A stretch of DNA of 64,000 nt from Sialis fuliginosa (GCA_961205875.1 OY540809.1:10428267-10492266), one strand, 5' to 3'. Positions 22,474-33,226 are shown, counted from the stretch's first letter. The notes: a model not told the origin generated them from the letters alone. Numbers and translations: made by a program.

Positions 22474-23007
22474 TTTTATTCAATCCATACATTTAAAAAC
22501 TATCGATTCAATATAAATAAAAATAGAAATAATAATTACGGTAAATGTATCATCCTTTGCATCTATATGTATTCATTTTCTTTTTATTGTATCTATTAAT
22601 TATGCCATATACCAGCATCTTAACATTGTTGTACACTACATTTAAATACTAGGTCATTAGTGTACCTGATATTTAAATGTAACGTCTCTTGATCCATTAT
22701 TTACATACATATAAATACATACATGTATAAATGAATATTTAAACAACATGAAACAAGTTAAGTAGACTTTTAATTTAATCAATAAGTGACGACAATGTGT
22801 ACTTATTTTATTATAACGATGCACGTCTGGCTTCTGTGTACATACATGCTTATTGCAGTCATAATAAAGTTAATGGAGGTCATAGTTCAGTACTTGGTTA
22901 TAAATTATTAAAGGAATATTAACCCTTTATGAGGAAAGCGATAGTTCAGGCGCTTCTAACATCAATAGTATGGTGTATTTCAACAGGTAATTTAATTTGT
23001 AGATAGG
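22474..23007. other. AT-rich DNA between two family D copies
   Basis: No gene or element end is recognised in this interval of about 530 bp separating two same-orientation family D copies. Confidence 0.4.
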
Positions 23008-23387
23008 TAGAGTCGCTTGCAGAAGTGGTCGACCAGTTTTCATTCAAATTCGCTTATCACAAACATAGTAGGCTCCTACAATTTGATTATTATAATATTT
23101 AAATCATTTTTCTATGTACCAAACAAAGACAGATGTCTTGAAACTCATTAAGAAGTACTCTTCGTTTATAGTACTCATATATTTGTGCGATTAAATTATT
23201 ATGATGTGGCAATACATATTTGATATTCCGATTTTTAGTATTTAAATATGTAAAAGTTGATATCAAATTAATTGATGAAATTGACGTATATTTGTATTTT
23301 TATTTAAAAAAAAAATAACCGATGATGTTTGTCTTAATATGTTGTAAGCGATTCTGACCTTTACGGTGGCAGACGACTTCTGAAGCC
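23008..23387 (+). mobile_element. Family D element copy 2
   Basis: About 380 bp in the same orientation as the copy at 21635. Shared blocks: GCAGAAGTGGTCGACCAG, TTTGTGCGATTAAATTATTA, ACCGATGATGTTTGTCTT and GTAAGCGATTCTGACC. Both copies share a segment near ATTGACGTATATTTG that the 43441 and 50946 copies lack, marking a subfamily. Confidence 0.7.
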
Positions 23388-24349
23388 CATATTACATTAG
23401 ATGCTGATTGAATTCATTTAGTGGACGTATGGAAATATACTTTATTTATTATTATTCATAGGGCCGGCCTTATCGAGATCTAGCCCCCCCCCTCTTCAAA
23501 GAAGATCATTACATCAAGTCAATAATTTTAAATATATTTATTAACTTTAATAATTTATTCAATTAAAGTCTGCCCTGATTATAAAAAAAATATTAATAAT
23601 TATATTATATTAAATATTAATATTTTATAGTTTGTTTTAAATTTTCTTTTACCAATTTACAGATTCATTTTCATTCAATTATGCAGTTGGCGCCATATTA
23701 TCTCTATTTGTTTTTCCCACTTCTAAATTGGACAATAAGACGCCCTCATGTATATCTTAATTTAGAATACAAATATATTTAATTAAATTTTCTACTAATA
23801 ATATTTTGTTGTCTTCTTCTAAACGTGAGACGGCCGTTAATCTCGATCCATCTCAAACGTGCAATGAATAAATATCAATGGAAGAAGTGTATCTAGTTAG
23901 CGTAGTACACATTCTTCTCTATTGTTTGAATTCATAACAAAAACTTGTACAAGATATGCATCATTTGAAACAAACGGTTTTATGTTTGTGTAAGTATAAA
24001 TTGTTTATTGATGCACGGATTACGTTCAATTGCAGTTTGTTTAATGAGGAAATTAATATTACGATACAGTGAGCAACAATATTGAATGGGTGTGCATTTC
24101 TCAATTGATTTTTGTAATACAATTATACTTAATGAAATCTTTGTAGTTCTATCTTTTAAATGAATCGGTTGACAATTTTAAAATGTTCTAAACTTTTATG
24201 GTTTGCGTATATAGATCTAGACCAGAATCCTATAAATAGCACATTGTCGTCTGTCCATCTGTCTTTCCTATAATGCCAAATCAAAATATTTCGTAGGCTG
24301 TATAAACTATTTTTTTCAATCATTTTTTAGAAGATTCATTGTCTGTATA
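23388..24349. other. AT-rich DNA with a GGGCCGGCCTTATC fragment
   Basis: At 23455-23530 a fragment (GGGCCGGCCTTATCGAGATC, C-run, GATCATTACATCAAGTCAAT) resembles the piece at 843-930. The remainder shows nothing recognisable. Confidence 0.35.
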
Positions 24350-24889
24350 GCTTCCTCGCAATGTCGAAGATACGAGAAGCTTTGTGATCGTTTTAAAATG
24401 AGAGGTTAAGACAAACACTTTTCGTTCCGTGTCTGCCTGTCTGTCCTCTAAATCCATGTCACACGCATAAGTCATAAACTACTGAACCGATATTAATGAA
24501 ACTTGGTTGGATGGTTGGGTCTGGTTTGAGGGCGGCTCCATTTCAAAATCATCAAAATAGGGGGGAGAGGTGACATCCCAAAATATATATTTTCTCAAGA
24601 ACGTGAATTTTTTTAGAATCCTTTTTGTAGAGCATTTCTATACTATAGGTCTACTTTTGACATGCCATTTTGGCGTTTCAATAATTTAGATTTAAATTGA
24701 AAATGTCAAAAAATTAAAAATATACGGAAAAATATTCAAGTGCGTCTTAAGAAAAATTTCGAACTAAATTGTTTTATTAAAATTGTATAAAAATTAAATA
24801 GTTAACCAATGCTAGGCAATTTATCTGAACACGTTTTTTTAAATTGTTCAATAATTAACTACCTTTGGTGAATTTAGCACGAGGAAGCA
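24350..24889 (-). mobile_element. Family A repeat copy 3, preserves the empty TTAA site
   Basis: Reverse orientation, about 540 bp, ends GCTTCCTCG/CGAGGAAGCA. The segment AATAGTTAACCAATGC at 24799-24814 reads GCATTGGTTAACTATT on the other strand: the unoccupied version of the site where copy 1 holds the 1.7-kb foldback. Flanks CTGTATA and CTGTACA could be a 7-bp target duplication, although part of the right flank is shared with copy 1. Confidence 0.75.
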
Positions 24890-25413
24890 CTGTACATTTA
24901 CTTTGCAGATGTTTTTTTTATTCGCTGCGTAAATTTTTTATTTAAAATTTAAAGGTTTCATCCACTAGCACTCTAAAGTAAGATTCGAAAAAAAGAGTTT
25001 ATACATAAAATTAAAACCGTACATAAATTATATGTCTAATTAATATACATAAAAGTAAAAAAAAACAGCAATTAAAGAAATCTACATTATTCCGTGAGTA
25101 AATAGTTTTAATCTATGAGAAATGAAATAAAAATTCTGAGAATAATCATCACATATCATAGACATAGCATGGAACGTTAACATTTGCGTGATACAAAGTA
25201 CCGTATTTTCATTATAAAATATGACATTTTTGTAATTATATAACAGATGTCACTGACGTTCATTTAAGATAGTTTCACATAATTGAAGCAACCTGCAGTT
25301 TTTTAAAATTATTTGTGAAAATTTATTCTTTCACATAGTATTTTCAGAAAAAAACTGAATGTAAGTAATTATGTAGTGTTATAATTAGTACTTGTTATCG
25401 AGTGGGGGGGGGG
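24890..25413. other. AT-rich DNA, nothing recognised
   Basis: Apart from a short extension of family-A similarity at the left edge (CAAAGTAAATG on the minus strand), nothing is recognised. Confidence 0.4.
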
Positions 25414-25430
25414 GGGGGGGTTGTTTGGCG
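25414..25430 (+). repeat. Homopolymer of 17 G
   Basis: An uninterrupted G17 run, very unusual in this AT-rich context and able to form G-quadruplex structure. Its exact length may be affected by sequencing error. Confidence 0.9.
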
Positions 25431-25469
25431 ACATAACAATTTTGATGAATGCGATTTATCAAAATTAGA

Positions 25470-25662
25470 AATATTTTCAAAAAAGGAGGAGGTTCTTAAT
25501 TCGACATTCGACAATATATAAAATGGAAAAGTAAAAAACTTTTTAAGAAAAAAATATAACCGACATCAAAAACTGTTGAATTTGTTTGTTATAATGTACT
25601 TTTCAGTATTTTTAGGGTTTTTCTTTGGAAGTCGGTTTTTTTTTCTTAAAAAGTTTTTATTA
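25470..25662. repeat. Lepidoptera-type 'TTCAAAAAAGGAGGAGG' repeat with inverted ends
   Basis: ATTTTCAAAAAAGGAGGAGG followed by TTCTTAATTCGACATTCGAC opens the block. AAAAACTTTTTAAGAAAA at 25535 is answered by TTCTTAAAAAGTTTTTATT at about 25647, with ACCGAC/GTCGGTTTTTT inside, a 130-bp hairpin. I associate this motif set with lepidopteran genomes. Confidence 0.5.
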
Positions 25663-25679
25663 ATAAATACATATGTAGG

Positions 25680-25940
25680 AAATGCCAGCCTTGACGATGG
25701 GCCCAAGCTTGGTCCAATATCGGATTGCTAGTGTTGCTTTTTAGATATTGTCTAGACCAACCTTCAGATACCCAGGGTCACCTATTCTTTATTCAAGATT
25801 TAGTCTTGAACCAAGTTATCACTTGTTTCTTGGCCCAATGTTGGCTAGCATTAACGTATGCTGGGCCAACCGTAGCCCCTTTGCAATTACCGACATGGAT
25901 AATTAAATCGAAAATACGAATAAAAAAAAAAAAAAAAAAA
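25680..25940 (+). mobile_element. SINE-like or LINE-tail repeat ending in a long A run
   Basis: A GC-moderate, evenly composed block (GATGGGCCCAAGCTTGGTCC ... GCTGGGCCAACCGTAGCC) ends in AATACGAATAAAAAAAAAAA (A run 25922-25940). This looks like a retroposed sequence with a poly-A tail. No RNA polymerase III A or B box is convincing, so its head class is unknown. The 76-codon frame at 25725-25955 reads through the tail and is unlikely to be real. Confidence 0.45.
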
Positions 25941-25955
25941 TTAAATTTAAAATAA

Positions 25956-26554
25956 TTTCAGAACTAATTAGTAAATTAAATTTTAAATTGCATCACACCC
26001 CTTTATTGTTTTAATTACGTCTCTCACAGATGACCACCTACTGTTAAGTGAATAAGAATAAAAAGATTAATTAATATTTGAGTACAGTATTTTCCCACGT
26101 AGATTTTCGATCCGTAAATGAGGTGTACATATGTAATAAAACGGATAGTGTTTTACAATGTGCAGTGGTTTTGTGGTGATAATGAACCGAAAACCTTCAC
26201 CGAGACATCATTAGGTACTAGTGTGTTGTGGAGTAATGTAGAGCTATCAACCGCATTCTATCAAATTGACCTCCCTATTCAAGCATGCATGTAGTATAGT
26301 ATGTAGTATTGTATTGCACGTGTCAGGCTCGTATCTAGAATTATTCAATAGAAATTTGTAATTGTATTACACATAAACGGGGTGGGAGGGAGTGTTGTGG
26401 CTTTCCCTCATTGCACACGTGTTTGGGTATTCTTTTTCCGGAGTTCATAGTTGTGGGAATTAATTATCAACCATTGTTTAAAATGTAAATTAATTTTTGT
26501 GGTTATTTTATTTTGCTATTTTTATTAAAGTCTAAGCGAGTCAAAACTGAGATA
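25956..26554. other. AT-rich DNA, nothing recognised
   Basis: Contains a GGGGTGGGAGGG patch near 26380. No gene or repeat end is assigned. Confidence 0.4.
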
Positions 26555-26731
26555 CAGTAGAACGTCTATAAGTCGAATTTAATGAGAAACGCTAAAAAAT
26601 TGAAGTTTTTTGCAGGCATAGTCACAAAACGAACATTTCGAGTTATTGGTGTTAGTTCGAGGTAATGGATATTTTCTTTGAATTATAGAAGATTACAGCT
26701 TATCGAGGTTCGACTTATAGAAGTTATACTG
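26555..26731. mobile_element. pogo/Tigger-like MITE, 177 bp
   Basis: The left end CAGTAGAACGTCTATAAGTC and right end GACTTATAGAAGTTATACTG are inverted repeats, flanked by TA (26553-26554, 26732-26733). It has the same kind of ends as the element at 11936 but a much shorter interior, without coding. Confidence 0.8.
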
Positions 26732-26744
26732 TACATACATTTTG

Positions 26745-26895
26745 TTTATTTATAGTAATATTGTAAATGTGAAAGCAACTAAGCTAAACCGCTGAACCGA
26801 TTTTTATGAAATTTGGCAGGGAGATAGCTTGCACCTTGAAGAAGGACATAGGCTACTTTGTATCCCAAAATTACAGCTAATTTAAAATAATAGAC
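26745..26895 (+). mobile_element. Lepidoptera-type repeat (CTAATATTATAAATGCGAA family), partial
   Basis: Carries AAACCGCTGAACCGATTTTT, GAAATTTGGCAGGGAGATAG and AAGGACATAGGCTACTTTG. The head is decayed (AGTAATATTGTAAATGTGAA). Plus orientation, probably truncated on the right. Confidence 0.65.
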
Positions 26896-27387
26896 GCAAA
26901 ATCTTTATGTTGGTAATGTATTGATTTTGCAACGAAGTAAACACTAAAACAAATGATAAAATGTCAGTGTTACTATTAATATAAATAAATAAATAAATAA
27001 ATAAATAAACATTTTATTCTTTTTCACTACATGGTATAGTATAGAATATGTCAGTGGAACTCTTTATAAATATTTGTATATAGAATAAAAAATAAAAAAT
27101 ATAAAAAAATATAAAAAAATTAAAATAATAATATAAAAAAAATAAAATATATTATGTATATAGTGCGTAAAAATATTTTTACAAAAAATGTTGACTTTTT
27201 CAAATGCAAAAATAAAAAAATATAGGTTTTCATTAAAAAAATTACCTTCAAATAACCAAACAACATTTTTTTTAAACATTTTCCCATACAGTCCTTTATT
27301 TTCCAGTTATTTTCTTGCCTCAATTTAAATACCACACCGAACACCCTGTATATGTGAGGTATTATATCCGTATAATATAAAATACAT
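26896..27387. other. (AAAT)n array and a mariner-type end
   Basis: (AAAT)n at 26982-27009 precedes very A-rich DNA. At 27336-27350 the sequence CGAACACCCTGTATA on the minus strand reads TATACAGGGTGTTCG, the usual outer end of many arthropod Tc1/mariner-like non-autonomous elements; no matching second end is visible. The minus frames at 27064-27344 are AT-driven and not genes. Confidence 0.4.
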
Positions 27388-27902
27388 AATCCTCGGTCCC
27401 GGATTTAAATTTTGAAATAAAAAATACTCCTCTGAAACTTCGTGAGTGGCGTAACCTACAACTTTTTTATCTTCGAAAATCCTGAGAATTGGGGCGTTTT
27501 TGATGCGGCATGCGTCAAACAATTATTAACAATTTAACGATAGTTATAGGAAATTGACGAATAACCCTTTCTTTTTTACTTGAATTACAAGATTTTATAA
27601 TGCAAACATCGGGAAATATATTAACCTACAAAAATATTGGGGCATTTAGCGAGACCTACACCCCCAACATGTCAAATTCATGATTGCTAAATAAATAATA
27701 GTAAAATGTTATGGTTAACTGGCCTACAAAAATCAAGGATCTTTTGCCCTGACCTACGCCCTAAACATGTTTGACGCATGCCACATCAAAAACGCCCCAA
27801 TTCTCAGAATTTCCGAAGATAAAAAAGTTGTAGGTTACGCCAAAATGAATAGACTCACGAAGTATTTTTTATTTCAAAATTTAAAACCGGGACCGAGGAC
27901 TA
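27388..27902. mobile_element. Foldback element, about 515 bp
   Basis: The left arm TCCTCGGTCCCGGATTTAAA, GTAACCTACAACTTTTTTAT and GAATTGGGGCGTTTTTGATG is repeated inverted at 27779-27899 (CCCCAATTCTCAGAATT, AAAAGTTGTAGGTTACGCC, CGGGACCGAGGA). Arms are about 130 bp around a spacer of about 250 bp containing two related pieces (CCTACAAAAATATTGGGGC and CCTACAAAAATCAAGGATC). It is non-coding; the frame at 27325-27522 is arm shadow. Confidence 0.75.
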
Positions 27903-27989
27903 ACAATATAGAGTAATTAAGTTACTCAGAAACATGAAACCATTTTTATTAAAACTTGTCTGCAGATATTATTATCTAATAAAACTCGT

Positions 27990-28190
27990 TTATAAGCCAC
28001 GATGAGGTGACAACTTCACGCATGTTGTCTAGGTACCTACAACCTGTAACCGGTATGACGTAACCGAGTAGAGACACTTGTATCGGATTTGCTTCTCAAC
28101 AACAATTAAACAGCAGCAGCTCGACACTGGGTACCAACAACGGTGCTAATGATCTATACAGCGCTACTCGCTTCGTTATTTATAGATATA
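27990..28190. other. GC-richer, apparently single-copy patch
   Basis: This block (ACCTGTAACCGGTATGACGT, CAGCAGCAGCTCGACACTGG) lacks similarity to other parts of the window. No splice-supported frame is seen. It may be conserved non-coding or exonic DNA. Confidence 0.25.
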
Positions 28191-28318
28191 TATAAGTAAT
28201 TATACAGCCACATATTTATCTACATGCTTATTTGTTTAGAAATATGTATGTACATTTGCATTTTATGTAATTTATTTACAGTCCAGTCAATAGAAACACA
28301 AAAAACTGCATGGATATC

Positions 28319-28925
28319 ACGGGACTTTCTTATACGTACTAAAAAATGCATTAAAAAAATTGTAGATTTATTATTATTTTACTATCTTTTATAAGTTCGT
28401 CAAATTTTTTATATATACAGGCTGTTTCATAGGTTAAATGTCAGTTTTTGCTTTATTTTTGATATACAAAATGATATTTTTATAAAATTTTGTGGGTGTA
28501 AACAAGTGAAAAAAAACAAATTTTCAGCTTCAACCAGTGGCGTCCCAATTAATGTCAGCTTGATTATTTTGAATGAGAAAATTATACGCCACTGCTTTTT
28601 TCTAAAATAAATATTACATTTTTAATAGTGTTTTATTTTATGATAAAAAAGATCTCTTAACTTTTTTCGTATCTTGAACTATTTTTCAGTAAAAAATGAA
28701 AAAAATAATCTGTACGTGAACAATTTGATAACTAATACCCATTTCTGATTAAATTAGTAAATAATTTTAATTTAATAATTTTAAAACGAACCTATGTTTA
28801 TATGAACTTTTTGTCTTAAAATCATGCACAGATTAACACCCTTCAATATTGGCATTCAATTATGAAACATTCTGTATATAAACGCGAACATTGTCCACTC
28901 TCAGTATTACATATAAGAAAGTCCC
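28319..28925. mobile_element. Outer inverted repeat (GGGACTTTCTTATA) enclosing another MITE
   Basis: CGGGACTTTCTTATACGTA at 28319 is answered by TACATATAAGAAAGTCCC at about 28908-28925. Part of the unit, including GATTACGTATAAGAAAGTCCC-like sequence, recurs at 47205-47245. The enclosed block holds the 457-bp element at 28418-28874. Whether the outer pair is itself a transposon cannot be decided. Confidence 0.45.
28418..28874. mobile_element. TA-flanked MITE with CAGGCTGTTTCAT ends
   Basis: The left end CAGGCTGTTTCATAGG and right end AATTATGAAACATTCTG are inverted repeats, flanked by TA on both sides (28416-28417, 28875-28876). A 60-bp hairpin with CAGTGGCGT/ACGCCACTG ends sits inside at 28535-28594 and may be a tiny hAT-type remnant. 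No coding. Tc1/mariner-type inferred from the TA. Confidence 0.6.
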
Positions 28926-31257
28926 ATTTTAAATATAATTTTTTTTTTTAATTTTTTTTAAAAAATATATAGAAAATTAATTATATATAAATTTTTCTAC
29001 ACTTTTACGTAAAGCATATTTTTCTAAATCACACATAATTAGAAAATTGACAATATCCGTATCCGGTTGTTATAAAAGAAACAATTACCTTCAATTTTCG
29101 GTTAAAACATTTTTTTGGTAGTTTTTGACATTTGTTTATTGAATCCGATCACAAAATTTTATGTAAGTATTGTAAATAATTTTATGGAAGTTTATAAAAA
29201 AATCGACTTACGGATGTTCGACTGTTTTTATAATTAATCGCCCCTGTCATTAAAATAATGAAATCATAAATAAAAAGTAAACTAAAGTAACCATGTTTTG
29301 AAAATATTAGACATCCTGTATTAACTATAATAACCAACTGATTAAATGTGCATATATGTATAATACCTATGTAAAAAATTCTTTGAGCAGGAAGCTGAAA
29401 TTTCCGTTTGTCTTCAATCATTATCTAATGTTAAAATATAACTTGTTTATCTGATGGCATAAGATCTGACAAATAGCGGATATTTAAAAATCTAATAACT
29501 TCGGTGATAATTACAACTGAAACATGATTTACTTAATTTTTTTTGTATAACTTTAGTTTATTCGTATGTTAGCAAAAAAATATAATATTGATTTTGTTGA
29601 CCGGTCGTTGTCCTATCTAATGCCTGTTTTACACCAAATTGGTAAAATAAAAAACAGTATTTTCATAATAAATCGTATCAAACATTTATTGGTTTTGTTT
29701 TAAAAACAATTTGTCAGTTTGATGTGTACCAGCTTCGAAGGAATTGCCATTTGTTTTTTCGAAAATAGTTTAACTTGTCCAATTAAGAAAAATAAGACAC
29801 TCTCTGTTCTTTATAGTTGAAATTTGGCATTAATAAAGTGCACCAAAAATAATAGACATGCGTCATGAAAACAAGATTTAATGTTTTTGGTACTTTTTAT
29901 GGGGGAACAAATGGATTACCAAACTTTTTCATATTTAATTATAATTATAAAATATCTCCGAAAGTAACAGTGAGAAAAATCTCAAAATAAAAAATTTCAA
30001 CATATTTTTATGCTTCAAGGTCACTATAGTATATTTACACTATTTTCAGAAAGATGTATATTTGTATGATTGTCATTTTTTACGTGCACGAAATCTCGCA
30101 AATAAAAAATGATATTGGCTTAGTTAGAGTGTCAATCGATGCGTCTTGACGTGAATTTGATCTGAAAGAAAGGATTTTTGGAAACAAATGCAATTAAATT
30201 TAAATTGTCAGATTAAAATTTAAAATTAAAATTTTTCTTATACATATTAAAAAATTATTCACATAAACTATATATGGAAACAATAAATAATCAGTATTCA
30301 AATATTTATAGTTATACTATATTGGGAAGCTGGTTGTGTGGATCTCAAGGGTCGAACCCATTAAAAAATATTTCGAAATTGTAATCCACATAATAAAAAT
30401 AAAAAATATATTATGCTACTACTTTTTCGATATTATTTAAATTGCTATTAATTGCAGTTTTAAATTGGTTTTTATTTTTGATAAAGTTTGAATCGCTTTC
30501 AATCAGTTTTTGTTATAAGCGTCGTTGCTAGTGTTCACTGCAGTGCAATTAAAAATAAAATAATCGAATAAATTGAAAAACTATACAGGCTACGAGAGGC
30601 TTGACTCGCACTTGACATTTTATTTTGAAAATTATTTTACGTGAATCAATAAATATAATAAAGCTAATTGTAAGTAAACATTACAAATCGATAAAATATT
30701 TTCATAAAATTGCGTTTTTTTTTTATATTCGTATATTAAACACATTAATAATATTATTTATTACTAACAACAAATACAATGTTTTAATAGCGTAATAAAA
30801 TTTACACTCAATAAAATATTACGAACTCGTAACTCAATTTTGCACCTGGCTGTTTTGTTTTTTACAGACAATATAAATTTAATTTTATATATTGTTTCGA
30901 AGATTAGAAGTAAACTGAAATTATCGCCTGTTTAATAGATAGAAGGGAAGTAGAGGACGTCAGTTTGAATTTAACCCAGGTGTTTATTAGGTTATATGGA
31001 TTTCATTTAAGTTCAAGACGGTTGCGTGTTTGTTAATGATCTTTTTAATGGTTATCGTAATTAAATTGTTGAATTCATTAAAGTTGTTAATTTAACAAAA
31101 CTTTTATGCCTATACGCAATACGTGAAAAGTAATATTAACTGTAATAAATTTTATTCACAAAAACACTTTTTGTTCATTGAATTAATTATTTTATTGATG
31201 TCAATAAATTAAGGAAGTACACTACAGTCCAAAAATATCAGTACACGAATTGATTTT
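28926..31257. other. AT-rich DNA, nothing recognised
   Basis: About 2.3 kb with no plausible gene. A GGGTCGAACCCA palindrome at about 30349 resembles a T-arm but has no tRNA around it. The frame at 29182-29421 carries no known domain. Confidence 0.45.
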
Positions 31258-31738
31258 TTTAGGGTTCCGTAGAAAACTAGAAACCATTATAGTTTCGCTC
31301 TGTACATCCGTCTGTCTGTCTGTCTATATAAATTTTATACCGATTAAAATGAAATTTGGTATACGGACGTACATAGTTTCATAAAAAATTTTTTTTGAAC
31401 CCTCTTCCCATCGACTGAACAGAATATTCAATTTTTTTTACTTAATTCATTGAGTCGGGTGTCTTTAGATAGGTATCCTAAAATGTAACAAAAAAGTCGT
31501 TATCAGAGTGCCCCCCCCCTCTATTTTCTAAACTATGAATTAAAAAAATCTGAAAAAATTGAGAATATAGCTTTTACTTTGTACTTTCCATGAAAATTAT
31601 AATGAACACTGTCAAATAATTTCCTGACCTCCTCCCATTGACTGAAAAGTACTCACATTTTTTTTCCACTTACCCCATTGAGTGGGGTGTCTTTAGATAG
31701 GTCTCTTAAAATGTAAAAAAAAAGTTATATAACATGGA
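31258..31738 (+). mobile_element. 'AGGGTTCCGTAG' repeat, copy 1
   Basis: Opens AGGGTTCCGTAGAAAACTAG, then TTTCGCTCTGTACATCCG and a (GTCT)n run, the layout of a common lepidopteran repeat. Two internal ~190-bp related blocks (each with GTCTTTAGATAGGT and AAAATGTAA) start near 31389 and 31630. An inverted partial copy is at 34400-34685. It is related in style to family B, with the same GGGTTCCG start. Confidence 0.6.
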
Positions 31739-31877
31739 TCTTGGCTTCTGGATGTAAGCCGCGTCGATTTGGTCGTGTTAACGGACAACGTTTCATCACA
31801 CATTACAGTGGACATCTTCAGGGTTCTTCTAAAGCACTTTTAGAAGAGCCCTGAAGATGCCCAGTGCAATGTGTAAT
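31739..31877 (-). repeat. Repeat Z copy 1 with hammerhead-like core and long hairpin
   Basis: Shares GGCTTCTGG.TGTAAGCCGCGTC-type sequence and CAACGTTTC/ACATTACAGTGGACATC with 57838-57935. On the minus strand the order is CTGAAGA, T, GTCCAC, TGTAAT, GTGTGAT, GAAACG, i.e. a CUGANGA...GAAA core around a pairable stem. The left part is then mirrored: 31796-31877 is an inverted repeat centred near 31836 (CATCTTCAGGG / CCCTGAAGATG). The stem I partner and the UH site are not seen, so it is probably a relic. Confidence 0.45.
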
Positions 31878-31889
31878 TATAATTCACTT

Positions 31890-32018
31890 TTAAATTTAAA
31901 CAATACAAATTATTTGTAATTAAGTAGGTAACTAATCGTGTTTGTACTTAATTCAACCATATTTTTTTTTAAATCCTAAACAATAATTCCGTAGTCCACG
32001 CGAGCGAAGCCTAGTTAT
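31890..32018 (+). mobile_element. Helitron-like 3' end fragment
   Basis: Matches the right end of 60531-61412: CTAATCGTGTTTGTACTTAA, CCTAAACAATAATTCCGTAG and ACGCGAGCGAAGCC, then breaks off to TAGTTATA. Only the 3' terminal 130 bp are present. Confidence 0.65.
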
Positions 32019-32119
32019 AATATAAAAATTTTAACTTAAAACTAATACGAGATCAAGCGCCATAAAGCAATAGATTTAATAAGCGTGTATGTATCATATA
32101 TACATATAGAATATTATTT

Positions 32120-32345
32120 TGGCTGGAGAAGGAAGTGACGGTTGGCCGGTCTGGCGAGTCCATCGTCCAGTAACCGTCCGCGCGTTGTTTTAAATCACGG
32201 CAGATGAGTGACCTGCACGGGCCACGCGCTCGCGAGTAATCGCCGCGAGCCGTCGTCAACACTGACCCCGCCGCGCCGCCGTCGCCGCCAACCGTCACAC
32301 CGCTTGCTGATCCTCTCTCATTGTTGTTGTTATGGTACTCTCGGC
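32120..32345. other. CpG-rich island bounded by an 11-bp inverted repeat
   Basis: The most GC-rich block of the window (GGGCCACGCGCTCGCGAG, CCCCGCCGCGCCGCCGTCGC). GTGACGGTTGG at 32134-32144 is exactly inverted at 32288-32298 (CCAACCGTCAC); AACCGTC-like words resemble Myb-type sites. Open frames exist on both strands (minus 32053-32298, plus 32208-32429), but neither shows a domain. A promoter, CpG-rich first exon or regulatory block are all possible. Confidence 0.35.
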
Positions 32346-32443
32346 GGTTATTGTTTTGTTAAAATATTGTTTCCATCGTCATGCGGTTTGTTTATTTTAA
32401 TTTGCAGGTTGTGGGTGTTCAGTTTTTAGCATAGAGATATATA

Positions 32444-32916
32444 GTCGGGGAGGTGAGCGACAAAAATTGCAACTACTTTATAAAGGCTGATTTTTTGATA
32501 TTACGTCACATTTGTGGTGTAGAGATACAGCCTGCCATCAGTCAGCTAGTTTCGTTAGCGTTTGGCGCAGGGGCGGCTTTATTTTTGTAAAAATGTTGCA
32601 ACTACTTTATAAAATCTGAAAATTTATTTGTAAGCAGTATACTAAGTAAGAACCCCTTTTATCATAATCAGCCTTCAAAATCTTGCAACCGGGCTGATTA
32701 TGATAAAAGTGGTTCTTACTTATTGTTAGTATACTGCTTACAAATAAATTTTCAGATTTTATAAAGTAGTTATAACATTTTTACAAAAATAAAGCCGCCC
32801 CTGCGCCAAACGCTAACGAAACTAGCTGACTGTATCTCTACACCACAAATGTGACGTAATATCAAAAAATCAGCCTTTATAAAGTAGTTGCAATTTTTGT
32901 CGCTCACCTCTTGGAC
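32444..32916. mobile_element. TA-flanked foldback, 473-bp near-perfect palindrome
   Basis: Ends GTCGGGGAGGTGAGCG and CGCTCACCTCTTGGAC, flanked by TA (32442-32443, 32917-32918). The arms continue through ATTGCAACTACTTTATAAAG and GGCGCAGGGGCGGC to a centre near 32675 (AAAAGGGG..ATCATAATCAGCC). About 215 bp per arm pairs with few mismatches. It is non-coding. Tc1/mariner-type target choice is inferred from the TA. Confidence 0.8.
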
Positions 32917-33003
32917 TAATAGTATTAAACTCAATGTTAAAGTGGTCTACACACGCACAATTAAAATCTATAATTTTTATTCAAATAAAAACAGAAGTTT
33001 CGT

Positions 33004-33226
33004 CTTGGATTCCATAAAGCAAAATTAACTACGATTAATTAATCAGTCGTTTTCAAACTATGATTAATGTTAATTCTAAACTTAATCTCAATTTTTAAAT
33101 AAACAGTTCACTAAATATTATAATTATAATAATAATAAACCGTGAATGTTTTTTACAATTAACGTAATAATGATTTTAAAACAGCTGATTAACTAATCGT
33201 GATTAATTTTGCTTTATGCAACCCAA
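33004..33226. mobile_element. 223-bp MITE with long inverted ends
   Basis: CTTGGATTCCATAAAGCAAA at the left and TTTGCTTTATGCAACCCAAG at the right are inverted repeats that continue through AATTAACTACGATTA / TAATCGTGATTAATT, about 45 bp per end. No target duplication is clear. Non-coding. Confidence 0.65.

Noticed and set aside
21635..23387. The two family D copies as LTRs of one element
   Set aside because: Other copies are solitary with TA-flanked inverted ends, which fits a DNA transposon, and the interval between has no coding trace.
26982..27009. (AAAT)n as a CRISPR or satellite array
   Set aside because: It is a plain tetranucleotide microsatellite. No CRISPR-like repeat-spacer array occurs anywhere in the window, which is in any case eukaryotic in character.
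27064..27344. Overlapping minus frames with hydrophobic Phe/Ile/Tyr runs as a membrane protein
   Set aside because: The runs come from A-rich DNA translated on the minus strand; base composition alone explains them.
28535..28594. 60-bp CAGTGGCGT...ACGCCACTG unit as a confirmed hAT insertion
   Set aside because: Flanking octamers GCTTCAAC and CTTTTTTC do not match, so it is left as a remnant within the surrounding MITE.
30335..30365. Possible tRNA T arm (GGGTCGAACCCA)
   Set aside because: No A box, anticodon arm or acceptor stem can be placed at the right distance on either strand.
32053..32429. Opposing frames in the CpG island as coding genes
   Set aside because: Frames on both strands of the same GC-rich DNA, no domains, low-complexity Gly/Ala/Arg content.
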